A stretch of DNA of 64,000 nucleotides from Kangiellaceae bacterium (GTDB lineage: Bacteria; Pseudomonadota; Gammaproteobacteria; Enterobacterales; Kangiellaceae): NCBI GenBank assembly GCA_026196875.1, contig JAPHTP010000004.1:158919-222918 (forward strand), read 5' to 3'. Below, one piece after another: positions 25,469-35,062 of the stretch. Below the pieces are notes generated by a model, which did no database searches, was not told where the DNA came from, and was given only the letters and a program-made list of their open reading frames with translations. The stretch's first letter is position 1. The number at the start of each line of letters is the position of its first letter. Position numbers and translations under genes: made by a program.

Positions 25469-26614
25469 TTAATTCTTTTCTGTGGAACTACTATCTATAT
25501 TATTATCCGCGCTGATATCTGAATCATTCATAGCGGTTATTGTTCCATGTTCCACGTGAAACATATGGGCACTATTATACCCTTTTTCTAGCCATTTGAG
25601 AGCCTCTTGTTGTAAGCAAGAGATAATAATCTGTACGTTTTTTTGCCTTAGTAAAGTACCGAGCAACGCCTTTTGGTTAGCGGTATCCAGCTCTGAGGTA
25701 AAGTCGTCGATTATAAACAAACTATCCTTTTTAGTAAGCTGCTTTAAGAGAATTGTTTGGGCGAGAAATAAAGTGTTTATCAGGACCTTTTTTTGTCCTC
25801 GAGATAAAGAATCCTTAGCCAACACGCCTGCTACCCTTATTCTCAAGTCCGCTTTATGAGGGCCATACTGAGTAAATCCCCTCTCAATATCTAAATTCAG
25901 ACTAGAAGAAAGTTTGCCTTCCAGATCATCGGTGTGCCCCTTGTAGTATTTTATTGTTAAATCTTTGCAAAACTCTACTCCAAGCTGAACGAGTAATTCG
26001 TTAAAAACTTCTAGCAGCTTTGTAAGAATCGATTCTCTAAAATGATTCAAGCGACTAGATGAGTCGACAAGCTGAGAATCCCATACGCCTATTTGACTCT
26101 TTATAGCCTCTGAATTTTTAGATTTTAACAGTGCATTCCTTTGTTTGAGTACTTCACTGTATTGCTTCCAGACAGAAAAGTAAGAATGTTCCACGTGGAA
26201 CAAACACCAATCTAAATACTTTCTACGCTCTGACGGTCCCGAATCTATCAAATGATATGACTCCGGACATAAAACTTGAGTGGGATATATTTTAGCAAGA
26301 CTCGATAGACTCTTTATATTCTGCCCGTCTATCTTTATCCGATTTCTCTTTTCCTTATTCTGATGGTTAAGGCCAATCCTTGTGCCCTCACTTGAAACGC
26401 CAAAAAGAGTAAATTCATTAAGTTCGTTATTGGTCAGCAAATTAAGTTTGTTAGTTCTAAATGAGCGACCAGATGTTATCAATGAAATCGCTTCCAAAAT
26501 ACTTGATTTTCCCGCGCCGTTGTCACCGATGAAAATCGACAATTGCGGTGACAACTGAATCTGACCAGGCGCTAGATTCCTAAATCCTTGATAACTAAAG
26601 GAGTGAAGATACAT
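25469..26614 (-). CDS. recF: DNA replication and repair protein RecF
   Basis: SMC-like ATPase (381 residues) that with RecO and RecR loads RecA at gaps in DNA. Walker A is FIGDNGAGKSSILEAI, the signature is DSLSRGQKKVLINTLFLA, and Walker B is LFIIDDFTSELD. The family's conserved N-terminal FRNLAPGQI is present. The C-terminal tail (about the last 20 residues) is Ser/Asp/Asn-rich and longer than usual. Two parS-like palindromes lie inside the coding sequence. It sits 18 bases after dnaN and 23 bases before gyrB. Confidence 0.96.
   Translation of the reverse strand: MYLHSFSYQGFRNLAPGQIQLSPQLSIFIGDNGAGKSSILEAISLITSGRSFRTNKLNLLTNNELNEFTLFGVSSEGTRIGLNHQNKEKRNRIKIDGQNIKSLSSLAKIYPTQVLCPESYHLIDSGPSERRKYLDWCLFHVEHSYFSVWKQYSEVLKQRNALLKSKNSEAIKSQIGVWDSQLVDSSSRLNHFRESILTKLLEVFNELLVQLGVEFCKDLTIKYYKGHTDDLEGKLSSSLNLDIERGFTQYGPHKADLRIRVAGVLAKDSLSRGQKKVLINTLFLAQTILLKQLTKKDSLFIIDDFTSELDTANQKALLGTLLRQKNVQIIISCLQQEALKWLEKGYNSAHMFHVEHGTITAMNDSDISADNNIDSSSTEKN
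25548..25563. other. parS-like centromere site 1
   Basis: TGTTCCACGTGAAACA differs at one position from the widely conserved parS consensus TGTTTCACGTGAAACA. It lies in the 3' end of recF. ParB encoded at 38672-39556 is the likely ligand. Confidence 0.8.
26187..26202. other. parS-like centromere site 2
   Basis: TGTTCCACGTGGAACA is a perfect 16-bp palindrome of the form known for Pseudomonas-type parS. It lies within recF, 640 bases from site 1 and about 3.4 kb from oriC. Confidence 0.82.
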
Positions 26615-26632
26615 ATAAAGAGAGGCTCTTTA

Positions 26633-27739
26633 CTAGAGCCTCATTGGCATTACCACATAAAGACTGTCGCCAGAATCAGCATTTTCTATCAATACGCTAC
26701 TGTTGGAATCCCCCAAATTAAACCTCACATTTTCTGATTTAATTGCATTTAACGCATCCAAAAGGTATCCAACATTAAAGCCTATCTCTAACTCTTCTTC
26801 GCTATAATCCACATCGACATCAATTTGCGCTTCTTCCTGCTCCGGATTATTCGCATGAATAGACAACTGGTTATTGACCAGGTTCAAGCGAACCCCCCTG
26901 AACTTCTCATTGCAGAGGATAGAAGCGCGCGAAAATGCATCTTTTAGAGTGTCTTTGGTAGCGACCATCAAGCGTTGAGCATTCCTTGGTAACACCTTGT
27001 CGTAATCCGGAAAACGACCATCAATTAGCTTAGAGGTAAAAACAAACTCCCCAAGAGAAATACGTATGTGGTTTGTGCTTAGCTCTAACTTGCATGAGCC
27101 GTCAGAAGTTGAAAGTAACTTACCGGCCTCTATAATTCCCTTTCGAGGGATTATTGCTTGCACCAGTTCTTCACTAACGGGTTGATCCAATTGAGTTTTC
27201 GAAAGAGCCAGGCGATGACCATCGGTAGCGACACTGACAATATTACTATTATTTACTTCCAACAGCATGCCGTTAAGATAATACCTGACGTCCTGGTGGG
27301 CCATTGCAAATTGGGTTTTATCAAACAGCTCCTTTAGCTGAGCAGTCTCAATTTCGAAACCCAAATTAAACACTGCTTCCTCAATATTTGGAAACTCTTG
27401 TGCGGCAATCGTAGATAAAGAAAACCGACTCTTGCCGGAAGAAAGCTTTAATCTGCTCTCCTCCAAAACAATATCTATCGGATGGTTGCCTGATAAACTC
27501 TTACAAATATCGACTAGTTTTCTCGCAGGCACGGTGATATCCCCCTCAAGATATTCACCTTCTAGCTTTAACTTGGTCGTCATCTCTATTTCTAAATCTG
27601 TCGCAGTTACTGTTAACAACCCATTTTCTATCTTTAAAAGTAAATTTGCTAATACAGGAAGGGTTTGGCGTTTTTCTACTGCGCCAGAAACAAGCTGCAG
27701 CGGTGCGAGTAAATCTTCTTTACTGACCGTAAATTTCAT
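26633..27739 (-). CDS. dnaN: DNA polymerase III beta sliding clamp
   Basis: Sliding clamp (368 residues), a ring-forming dimer that tethers polymerase III to DNA. Three clamp domains are visible by length; landmark segments include the N-terminal MKFTVSKEDLLAPLQLVSGAVEKR, VATDGHRLAL, LIDGRFPDYDKVLPR and the C-terminal YVVMPMRL, which is the peptide-binding end of the clamp. Between dnaA (64 bases upstream) and recF (18 bases downstream). Confidence 0.98.
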   Translation of the reverse strand: MKFTVSKEDLLAPLQLVSGAVEKRQTLPVLANLLLKIENGLLTVTATDLEIEMTTKLKLEGEYLEGDITVPARKLVDICKSLSGNHPIDIVLEESRLKLSSGKSRFSLSTIAAQEFPNIEEAVFNLGFEIETAQLKELFDKTQFAMAHQDVRYYLNGMLLEVNNSNIVSVATDGHRLALSKTQLDQPVSEELVQAIIPRKGIIEAGKLLSTSDGSCKLELSTNHIRISLGEFVFTSKLIDGRFPDYDKVLPRNAQRLMVATKDTLKDAFSRASILCNEKFRGVRLNLVNNQLSIHANNPEQEEAQIDVDVDYSEEELEIGFNVGYLLDALNAIKSENVRFNLGDSNSSVLIENADSGDSLYVVMPMRL

Positions 27740-27803
27740 CTGTTGAGCTCCTCTTCTTTTCCTCTACTAACTTAATCTAAATCTATCTCTCACTAATTTC
27801 TAT

Positions 27804-29174
27804 CTAACTCGATAAGGTGCGCATTAAATTAGTGTAATCTTCGTTAATATCTTGTGATTCTTCTTTTAAAGACTTTACCTTACGGCACGCGTGTAGCACC
27901 GTGGTATGGTCTTTCCCACCAAACGCTTCACCTATTTCAGGTAAGCTATGATTCGTCAGTTCTTTAGCCAATGACATCGCCAGTTGTCTGGGTCTCGCAA
28001 TTGAGCGATTTCTTCTTTTTGACAAAAGATCTGATACTTTAATTTTATAGTATTCGGCGACTGTTTTTTGAATGTTTTCGATACTAACTTGTTTATCCTG
28101 TGCCGCTATTAGATCTCTCAACGCATCTTTAACAAACTCGACGGTAATCTCTTTACCGGTAAATTGTGCATTAGCAATTACACGTTTCAGCGCCCCTTCC
28201 AATTCACGCACATTTGAGCGAATTCTTTTGGCGATAAAAAAGGCGACTTCGTGCGGTAAAGTAATATTGGATTCTTCAGCTTTAGATATCAGTATTGCGA
28301 CACGTGTTTCCAATTCCGGCGGATCAATAGATACCGTTAGTCCCCAGCCAAAGCGAGATTTCAATCTCTCTTCAACTCCGTCAATCTCTCGAGGATATCT
28401 ATCGCAAGTTAGTATAACTTGTTGATTTCCTTCAAGTAATGCGTTGAAGGTATGGAAAAACTCTTCTTGTGATCTTTCCTTATTTGCGAAAAATTGAATA
28501 TCATCGATGAACAACGCGTCAACAGATCGATAAAAACGTTTAAATTTCTCAATGGAATTGGTTTGCAAAGCTTTTACCATATCAGCGACAAATCTTTCTG
28601 AATGAAGATAAATAACTTTTCCGTTCGGTTTGTTTTTTAAAATTTGATTACCAACGGCTTGCATTAAATGTGTCTTACCCAAACCAACACCACCGTAAAT
28701 AAATAACGGGTTATATGCGGTCCCGGGATTCTCAGCGACTTGTTTGGCAGCGGCCATTGCGAGTTGGTTACTCTTACCTTGAACGAAACTTTCAAAAGTA
28801 AAATTTCGGTTTAAGTTTCCCTTCTTACCTTCACTGACTTCCTGGTTTGACGTTTTATTGGTATTTAACCCAGTCCTAGCACTAACATTTGGTGGCTTTG
28901 ACGTCTGTCGCTGATTATTGTTTTCTTTTTGTTCAAATAACGGCCTGTTGTTAATGATATCGAACTGAATATCGACTTTTTCATCGCCGTCTTGGGCTAA
29001 GATTTCCCGAATTCTAGGGAGATATTTTTCTCGCACCCAATCTAATACAAAGCGATTAGGTGCTTGGAGGAATAATCGATTATTTTCCTCTGACGCTTTA
29101 AGCGGACGGATCCATGTACTGAACTCTGTTGGAGGGAGCTCGTCCTGGAGGTATCTCTGACACTTATTCCACAT
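27804..29174 (-). CDS. dnaA: Chromosomal replication initiator DnaA
   Basis: AAA+ initiator (456 residues) that binds DnaA boxes at oriC and melts the adjacent AT-rich DNA. Domain I is at the N-terminus ([24 protein letters not shown]), domain II is a short polar linker, domain III has Walker [14 protein letters not shown] and Walker [12 protein letters not shown], and domain IV carries the signature [14 protein letters not shown]. The gene heads the replication gene cluster and is transcribed away from oriC. Confidence 0.98.
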   Translation of the reverse strand: MWNKCQRYLQDELPPTEFSTWIRPLKASEENNRLFLQAPNRFVLDWVREKYLPRIREILAQDGDEKVDIQFDIINNRPLFEQKENNNQRQTSKPPNVSARTGLNTNKTSNQEVSEGKKGNLNRNFTFESFVQGKSNQLAMAAAKQVAENPGTAYNPLFIYGGVGLGKTHLMQAVGNQILKNKPNGKVIYLHSERFVADMVKALQTNSIEKFKRFYRSVDALFIDDIQFFANKERSQEEFFHTFNALLEGNQQVILTCDRYPREIDGVEERLKSRFGWGLTVSIDPPELETRVAILISKAEESNITLPHEVAFFIAKRIRSNVRELEGALKRVIANAQFTGKEITVEFVKDALRDLIAAQDKQVSIENIQKTVAEYYKIKVSDLLSKRRNRSIARPRQLAMSLAKELTNHSLPEIGEAFGGKDHTTVLHACRKVKSLKEESQDINEDYTNLMRTLSS

Positions 29175-29269
29175 GAATAATTTTTAATCTTAAAACGTTA
29201 TAATTTATAGAAACGAAGAGTTGGTATTTATTTTTTTAACGTTCAATTGTGAACGAGTTAAGGAGTTTA

Positions 29270-29830
29270 GATCGAATCTTTAAATTGATCCACAGTTTTC
29301 AACAAAAATTATCAAATATTGATCAATCCTTGATCTTGGTAGATCGGGGGATATTTAAACAAACTTTCTCCTTAGTAACCTCTTTTAGATCTAAATCTGT
29401 TAATTAATTGTACAAAATAGGATGAGTAAGTGAAGATTAACTGAAAATGATCATTTTTTACAACTTTAGTCATAGTTTGATCAAACCATATACAGTTCTT
29501 CTTTACATACTTATACTTTCTATAACTTCATGTTTTTAATTACTAAAAAGTACTTATCCACAAATATAGTCGATCCTAATAATATATAATAATAAGATCT
29601 TTTTTATTTATTATTATTATTACTAGACTGGGGATAACAGAAAACTATTGGTTAAGAAAAGTTTGATTTTCTATTTCTTTGGCGGAGATTTAGAATAATT
29701 CAGTGATTTTTGAATATTTTAAAGATTATTAAGAATTTTTTTTATCCACAATTATGGTTTATTTTTGTTCACTATTACTAGATATAGTGATCTGATCGGA
29801 AAATGATCTACTATATATTGATATTGCCGG
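29270..29830. other. Replication origin oriC
   Basis: AT-rich non-coding region between dnaA and rpmH. It contains two exact DnaA boxes TTATCCACA at 29554-29562 and 29752-29760, a one-mismatch box on the other strand (TGGGGATAA, 29629-29637) and a TGATCCACA at 29286-29294. A run of A/T-only sequence at about 29575-29625 between the boxes is the likely DNA unwinding element. Location and content fit a gammaproteobacterial oriC; the exact boundaries are estimated. Confidence 0.85.
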
Positions 29831-29894
29831 GTTTCATTCGACTTGAGTATTGTTAAAGAACAGTCCGAAGCTTAAAAAGTAACCAGAAAAGTCG

Positions 29895-29923
29895 TTGACA
29901 CTCAAAAGGCAATGCAATAGAAT
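29895..29923 (+). promoter_or_regulatory. rpmH-rnpA promoter
   Basis: TTGACA (29895-29900), 17 bases, then TAGAAT (29918-29923): an almost consensus sigma-70 promoter about 80 bases before rpmH. Confidence 0.85.
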
Positions 29924-30003
29924 TTGCGCCCCTTAAGGACAGGTGGTTATCTTTAATTTCCTGTGATCCAACTACTTTTTTTAACGAATTAACGGATAGA
30001 CTG

Positions 30004-30138
30004 ATGAAACGTACTTTTCAGCCTAGTACTCTAAAGCGTAAGCGCCGCCACGGTTTTCGTGCTCGTATGGCTACTAAAAATGGCCGTCTTGTAATCAATC
30101 GTCGTCGTGCAAAAGGTCGTAAAAGACTAAGCGCCTAA
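30004..30138 (+). CDS. rpmH: 50S ribosomal protein L34
   Basis: Forty-four-residue, very basic ribosomal protein of the large subunit. It starts [20 protein letters not shown] and ends with GRKRLSA, the near-invariant L34 pattern. The gene is too short for many gene finders but placement next to rnpA and the strong promoter leave no doubt. Confidence 0.98.
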   Translation: MKRTFQPSTLKRKRRHGFRARMATKNGRLVINRRRAKGRKRLSA

Positions 30139-30210
30139 TTGTAGATTATTTTTTATCTACAAACGAAAGATTAGCAGCTCTTGTTGAAGTTCTCTTAAGT
30201 AGAGATAAGG

Positions 30211-30576
30211 ATGAATCGAATATCCTTTCAATTTCAGCGAGAGCTTCGTCTTTTAAACGCTAAAGATTTTTCCTTTGTTTTCGATAAAGCGTTTAAAGTC
30301 CACAACAAAGCTTTCACGCTCCTCGCAAGAAAAAACCAGTTATCAAATCCAAGGCTTGGTTTAGTCATAGCAAAGAAAAACCTGAAACATGCTCATCAAA
30401 GAAATCGGGTAAAACGCCTGCTTCGTGAGGCATTTAGGTTAAATCAACACGAACTGGGATGTTACGACCTAGTTATTCTTACCCGCAGAGATATTGCTGT
30501 CTTGGACAAAACAGATATAATCCGCTTTCGAGAAGATTTATTCGACAGATTCCGCAAAAAATGCAGAAAATCTTAA
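30211..30576 (+). CDS. rnpA: Ribonuclease P protein component
   Basis: Basic protein (121 residues) that assists the RNase P RNA in removing tRNA 5' leaders. The signature [29 protein letters not shown] (residues 48-76) includes the conserved RNR motif contacting the RNA. It lies between rpmH and yidD; its 3' end overlaps yidD by 16 bases. Confidence 0.97.
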   Translation: MNRISFQFQRELRLLNAKDFSFVFDKAFKVHNKAFTLLARKNQLSNPRLGLVIAKKNLKHAHQRNRVKRLLREAFRLNQHELGCYDLVILTRRDIAVLDKTDIIRFREDLFDRFRKKCRKS

Positions 30577-30800
30577 TTGGTTTTATCAGGATCTACCAAA
30601 AGACACTGAGCTTGTTTATCGGTGGGGAATGTCGTTTTTATCCAACCTGTTCGCAATACTCCATTGAAGCTATTCAACAGCATGGCAGTTTGAAAGGTAG
30701 TTGGATGATGATTAAGCGAATTGGACGCTGTCATCCTTTAAATCCTGGTGGAGTAGATAATGTTCCGCCGGCTGCCCAATGTGGACATAAGCATCAATAA
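30561..30800 (+). CDS. yidD: Membrane protein insertion efficiency factor YidD
   Basis: Small membrane-associated protein (79 residues) that helps YidC-dependent insertion of inner-membrane proteins. The [31 protein letters not shown] and [10 protein letters not shown] segments with the CRFxPTCS motif define the family. The ATG at 30561 lies inside the end of rnpA; upstream frame positions are only the rnpA coding sequence in another frame. Confidence 0.95.
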   Translation: MQKILIGFIRIYQKTLSLFIGGECRFYPTCSQYSIEAIQQHGSLKGSWMMIKRIGRCHPLNPGGVDNVPPAAQCGHKHQ

Positions 30801-30818
30801 AAAGAGACCCTAAATATC

Positions 30819-32531
30819 ATGGAATCAGCCCGCAATTTTTTGCTTATTCTGTTAGCGTTTTTGACATTCTTGTTATACAACGCCTGGCAAGAACAGAATG
30901 CACCACAGCAAACTGAACAAGCTTCGATTGAAAGCTCACTCGACGCGCTAGAAGTACCACCGAGTTCCGAACCGGTCAATACCATATCAGAGCCAACTGA
31001 AGATCTTTCGTCTGAGCTACCCCAATCACAGACTCCGGTTGTACAAACCGAGAAAGTAACGTCAACTCAGCCTGTAGAAGTTATCACCGATACGCTAAAA
31101 GTACTTATTTCTCCAAATGGCGGGAATCTGGTTTCTGCTGAGTTGCGCAATTATAAGGAAACTTTGCAAGAAGATGCGGCTCCTCTAAATATCCTGGAAA
31201 ACCGTAATGGCCGTGTTTTCTTAGCATTGTCCGGTTTGTTTGGGCAAGGCGCGCCGGATTTCAAAAACAATGTGGCTGTTTATCGATCTGAAAAGGCTAA
31301 ATATGAGCTGAAGGATGGAGAAGATAAAGTAGAAGTTAACCTCTATTGGAACAATGCTTCTGGCGTTGAATATGTCAAAACACTTACGTTTCACCGCGGA
31401 CAATATGTAATTGACACTAAATATACGGTTGTGAATAAAAGCGCAGAGAAAGTTGCCAACCGAATGTTTACCGCTTTGAAAAGAGATACTTTAGCGGTTG
31501 CTAACCAAGAGTCTACCGGAATTGGCATGCAGTCCTATGTTGGACCAGCCTATTCTACAACTGAGTCAAAGTATGAAAAATATGATTTTGAAGATCTAAG
31601 CGAAGCGCCGCTTAACGAGCAAACGCAAAACGGATGGGTGGCTATTTTGCAGCATTACTTTGTTACTGCATGGATCCCGCAAAGCGAAACGGTTAATAAA
31701 ATCGACACTACTACCAAAGGACTTGGCAAAGCGGGTCTAGCTCAAATCAGAATCACTCAAGATTGGCAGTGGATTAACCCTGATGAAACCGGTGTTTTCG
31801 AAGCGAAACTTTATGTAGGACCTAAAATTCAAGACGATCTAGAGAAATTGTCCGATGGATTAGAGTTAACAGTGGATTATGGATTTCTCTGGTGGATTGG
31901 TCAGCCAATTTTCGCCTTACTATTGTTCTTGCAAAAATTTGCGATTAACTGGGGTGTGGCAATAATCCTGGTCACCGTCGTTATCAAAATGTTGCTATAT
32001 CCATTGGCTAGAGCTCAATATCGTTCGTTCGCAAAAATGCGCTTGCTGCAACCTAAAATGGAAGCAATGAAAGAGCGATATGGTGATGATCGTCAGCAAA
32101 TGTCGATGAAGATGATGGAATTGTACAAAAAGGAAAAAGTAAATCCTTTAGGTGGTTGTTTCCCGTTATTGATCCAGATGCCGGTATTTATCGCACTTTA
32201 CTGGGTATTAATGGAAAGCGTTGAATTACGTCACGCACCATTTTTCCTATGGATCGAAGATTTGGCGGTGAAAGATCCTTACTTTATCCTTCCATTGCTA
32301 ATGGGCGCAAGTATGTACTTAATGCAAAAAATGCAGCCTACTTCGCCAACTATGGATCCTATGCAGCAAAAAATGTTGCAAATGATGCCTGTGTTTATGA
32401 CAGTATTTTTCGTGTTTTTCCCAGCTGGTTTGGTTTTATATTGGTTATTCAATAACTTAATTTCAATTGCTCAGCAGTTGTATATCACCAATCAGTTTAA
32501 TAAAGAGCAAGAAGCAAAAAGCAAAAAGTAA
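30819..32531 (+). CDS. yidC: Membrane protein insertase YidC
   Basis: Inner-membrane insertase (570 residues) that works alone or with SecYEG. The N-terminal membrane helix (NFLLILLAFLTFLLYNAW), a large periplasmic beta domain (about 60-340) and the conserved five-helix core are present. Core landmarks are YPLARAQYRSFAKMRLLQPKM with the cytoplasmic hairpin, GGCFPLLIQMPVFIALYWVL and the LYWLFNNLISIAQQ end. A poly-charged tail with KSKK closes the protein. It starts 18 bases after yidD. Confidence 0.97.
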   Translation: MESARNFLLILLAFLTFLLYNAWQEQNAPQQTEQASIESSLDALEVPPSSEPVNTISEPTEDLSSELPQSQTPVVQTEKVTSTQPVEVITDTLKVLISPNGGNLVSAELRNYKETLQEDAAPLNILENRNGRVFLALSGLFGQGAPDFKNNVAVYRSEKAKYELKDGEDKVEVNLYWNNASGVEYVKTLTFHRGQYVIDTKYTVVNKSAEKVANRMFTALKRDTLAVANQESTGIGMQSYVGPAYSTTESKYEKYDFEDLSEAPLNEQTQNGWVAILQHYFVTAWIPQSETVNKIDTTTKGLGKAGLAQIRITQDWQWINPDETGVFEAKLYVGPKIQDDLEKLSDGLELTVDYGFLWWIGQPIFALLLFLQKFAINWGVAIILVTVVIKMLLYPLARAQYRSFAKMRLLQPKMEAMKERYGDDRQQMSMKMMELYKKEKVNPLGGCFPLLIQMPVFIALYWVLMESVELRHAPFFLWIEDLAVKDPYFILPLLMGASMYLMQKMQPTSPTMDPMQQKMLQMMPVFMTVFFVFFPAGLVLYWLFNNLISIAQQLYITNQFNKEQEAKSKK

Positions 32532-32534
32532 TCT

Positions 32535-32549
32535 CCGGCGTTGCGCCGG
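32535..32549 (+). terminator. GC-rich hairpin after yidC
   Basis: CCGGCG (32535-32540) and CGCCGG (32544-32549) form a stable hairpin just after the yidC stop, without a T run. It may be an attenuator or processing site rather than a complete terminator before mnmE. Confidence 0.4.
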
Positions 32550-32642
32550 CTGAGCGGAGTCAGCACAATTCTTAATTGGGCTCCGTTCCAGGCTTGGTAT
32601 ATTTCGATTCAGTAAAACTTGTGGATGGGAGTTATTGATTCT

Positions 32643-34007
32643 ATGACCGCAAAACAATCCACAGTTGTCGCATTGGCAACGCCACCGGGTAAAGGTGGTG
32701 TTTCTATCATTCGAGTTTCCGGTCCCTTATGCCAGAGCATCGCTGAGAAGCTGCTTGGTAAAAAACTCCAACCAAGAATAGCAAATTATCTCCCTTTTCT
32801 CGATTATGACGGGCAGCAGCTTGACCAAGGTATTGCTCTTTACTTTGAAAATCCAAATTCCTTTACCGGTGAAGATGTACTTGAATTTCAAGGACATGGT
32901 GGTCCGGTTGTTATGGATCTGTTGATCGATGCAATATTGGCGTGTGGTGCGGTGATGGCCAAACCTGGTGAGTTTTCTGAAAGAGCTTTCTACAATGACA
33001 AGCTCGATCTTGCACAAGCGGAAGCAATTGCCGATTTGATAGATAGCGGATCGAAGCAAGCCGCAAAATCAGCTTTGCGCTCACTTACCGGCGAATTTTC
33101 TGCAAAAATTCATCAACTGGTAGAAAAAGTTATTCACCTGCGCATGTATGTGGAAGCGGCGATCGATTTTCCGGATGAAGAAATCGACTTTTTAGCCGAT
33201 GATAAAGTCAAATCCCAACTAGAAGACATTATCCAAGATCTAGCAAAATTACTCGCCTCAGCTCAACAAGGCAGTTTATTGCGAGAAGGCATGAAAGTGG
33301 TGATTGCTGGAAAACCCAATGCAGGAAAGTCGAGTTTGCTGAATGCGTTATCCGGTCGAGAGTCGGCAATCGTTACTGATATTGCTGGCACTACACGTGA
33401 TGTGTTGTCTGAGCAAATCCATATTGATGGGCTCCCGCTTCACATAATCGACACTGCTGGGTTGCGACACGCCCAAGATAAGGTTGAAAAAATAGGAATC
33501 GAACGAGCATCAAAGGAAATCGAACAAGCTGATCGTGTCTTGTTGGTTGTTGATTCGAGTGATGGCGAAGACCATCTGGCGAGAGAAGAAATTCAGCAAT
33601 TTATCGATCCATCTATTGAGTTGCCACCAATTACCTTGGTCCGCAATAAATGCGATCTAGCTAATCAAACGCCCAATATTGAAAAACTCCGCGATGAACG
33701 AGTGGTTACACTTTCAGCTAAACAAAAACAAGGTATTGATTTGCTCAAAGAGCATCTTAAAAGTGTTGTTGGATTCGAAGCAACAGAATCGGGAACCTTT
33801 ATGGCTAGACGCAGACATATCGATGCGCTCAATAGAGCACAAAGTCATTTGAATACAGGTTTTGAACAGTTAACCCAAATGATGGCCGGTGAGATCCTGG
33901 CAGAAGAACTAAAAATGACACAGAATTGCTTAAATGAAATTACCGGCGAATTTACCGCTGATGATCTACTTGGTCAGATCTTTGGTAGTTTTTGCATAGG
34001 TAAGTAA
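32643..34007 (+). CDS. mnmE: tRNA modification GTPase MnmE
   Basis: GTPase (454 residues) that with MnmG makes the carboxymethylaminomethyl group at wobble U34. The N-terminal tetrahydrofolate-binding domain starts [20 protein letters not shown], the G domain has [14 protein letters not shown] (P-loop), DTAGLR and NKCD, and the C-terminal CIGK supplies the conserved cysteine. The ATG at 32643 fits the family start; TTG at 32619 and ATG at 32625 are possible but give an unusual extension. Confidence 0.97.
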   Translation: MTAKQSTVVALATPPGKGGVSIIRVSGPLCQSIAEKLLGKKLQPRIANYLPFLDYDGQQLDQGIALYFENPNSFTGEDVLEFQGHGGPVVMDLLIDAILACGAVMAKPGEFSERAFYNDKLDLAQAEAIADLIDSGSKQAAKSALRSLTGEFSAKIHQLVEKVIHLRMYVEAAIDFPDEEIDFLADDKVKSQLEDIIQDLAKLLASAQQGSLLREGMKVVIAGKPNAGKSSLLNALSGRESAIVTDIAGTTRDVLSEQIHIDGLPLHIIDTAGLRHAQDKVEKIGIERASKEIEQADRVLLVVDSSDGEDHLAREEIQQFIDPSIELPPITLVRNKCDLANQTPNIEKLRDERVVTLSAKQKQGIDLLKEHLKSVVGFEATESGTFMARRRHIDALNRAQSHLNTGFEQLTQMMAGEILAEELKMTQNCLNEITGEFTADDLLGQIFGSFCIGK

Positions 34008-34150
34008 TCACTTTCAATAATTAGTTCATATATAGTGACGTGGCGTATTGCTGTCATATGCCAAAAAAGCGCAATGGCGTATTAATAGCGTGTTCAGATC
34101 AAGGATGAGTTGATTTACTGACAATCAGTCAATCAACAAAGGTTTAAACG

Positions 34151-34597
34151 ATGAAAAAACTACAAAACAAAGTTTTGGGTAATTTACAAGACGTGATTCA
34201 AGATGAGATTAACTCAGCTACCATTTTGACAGAAGGTTTCTGGTTCTATTTTGAAGTTGATGGCTCGACCATCGCCGCCAATTGTTCAGCTTGGTCGGGA
34301 AAAGAGTATGTATATATTGATGATGAGTTGGTATCTGAAACGCGAAATCTTACTTCCCGCACGGGTGAACACCACTTTGAACTAAATAACCGCGAATACA
34401 AAATTAAGTTTAATGTGGTCAGCGTGCTAGTTGGTGAACTAACTTGTGAGATTTACCAAGGTTCAAACTTGATAGCAGAGCAGGATAGAGCTTTTTACCA
34501 AAAACGATCATCCATAATTAGAGATTTGGGGCTGATCGTTGTGTTCGGCTTTGTGATCGGTTTTTCTGCGATGTATTTAGTAAAAGTTTTGGGTTAA
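34151..34597 (+). CDS. Hypothetical protein with C-terminal membrane anchor
   Basis: A 148-residue protein. Residues 1-120 appear soluble with a beta-rich character (GFWFYFEVDGSTIAANCSAWSGKEYVYIDDEL), and residues 125-147 form a single membrane helix (LIVVFGFVIGFSAMYLVKVL), so the main domain is probably cytoplasmic. Family not recognised. The next gene encodes an HTH protein with a C-terminal membrane helix, 13 bases away, and the two may form an anti-sigma-like or signalling pair. Confidence 0.6.
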   Translation: MKKLQNKVLGNLQDVIQDEINSATILTEGFWFYFEVDGSTIAANCSAWSGKEYVYIDDELVSETRNLTSRTGEHHFELNNREYKIKFNVVSVLVGELTCEIYQGSNLIAEQDRAFYQKRSSIIRDLGLIVVFGFVIGFSAMYLVKVLG

Positions 34598-34610
34598 GTT
34601 GGGGGGAAGA

Positions 34611-34925
34611 ATGCAAGTTAACTCAAATCTAATCAAAAGCACACGCGTCAAGAATGGCTGGACTCAACAGCAGTTAGCAGAGATCTCTGATGTGAGTCTT
34701 AGAACAATTCAGCGAATAGAGCATACCGGAACTGCGTCGAACGAAAGTATCTCCGCTTTGAGCTCTTCATTCGGAATAGAAAGGGAAAAGTTAATGATTG
34801 TTCCCAGAGTTTCTCCGGAGAACTTAAAGATCGCAAAACTCAATCAAGTCTTTCTGGTGAGTTTAGGAGCGTTGCTGTTCGGAATTGTGCTGGGAGGCGC
34901 GAGTGTCTACTGGGTTTTAGGCTAA
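34611..34925 (+). CDS. XRE-type HTH protein with C-terminal membrane helix
   Basis: A 104-residue protein: an N-terminal helix-turn-helix (IKSTRVKNGWTQQQLAEISDVSLRTIQRIEHTG, residues 8-40) and a C-terminal membrane segment (VFLVSLGALLFGIVLGGASVYWVL). A membrane-tethered regulator is implied. The ATG at 34611 follows GGGGGGAAG; a TTG at 34599 is an alternative. It is probably co-transcribed with the preceding gene. Confidence 0.7.
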   Translation: MQVNSNLIKSTRVKNGWTQQQLAEISDVSLRTIQRIEHTGTASNESISALSSSFGIEREKLMIVPRVSPENLKIAKLNQVFLVSLGALLFGIVLGGASVYWVLG

Positions 34926-35062
34926 ATTGTTTAGGTTATAAGCATGGATAATATCTAGGGGGAATTCCTAAATAAGTTCCCTTAATGAACGCAGAAAACT
35001 GTTCATTTATTAGCCGTTTTTAGGTAAGATCCCTGCCCTTTTGTGCGAACTGAGTATTTTGA

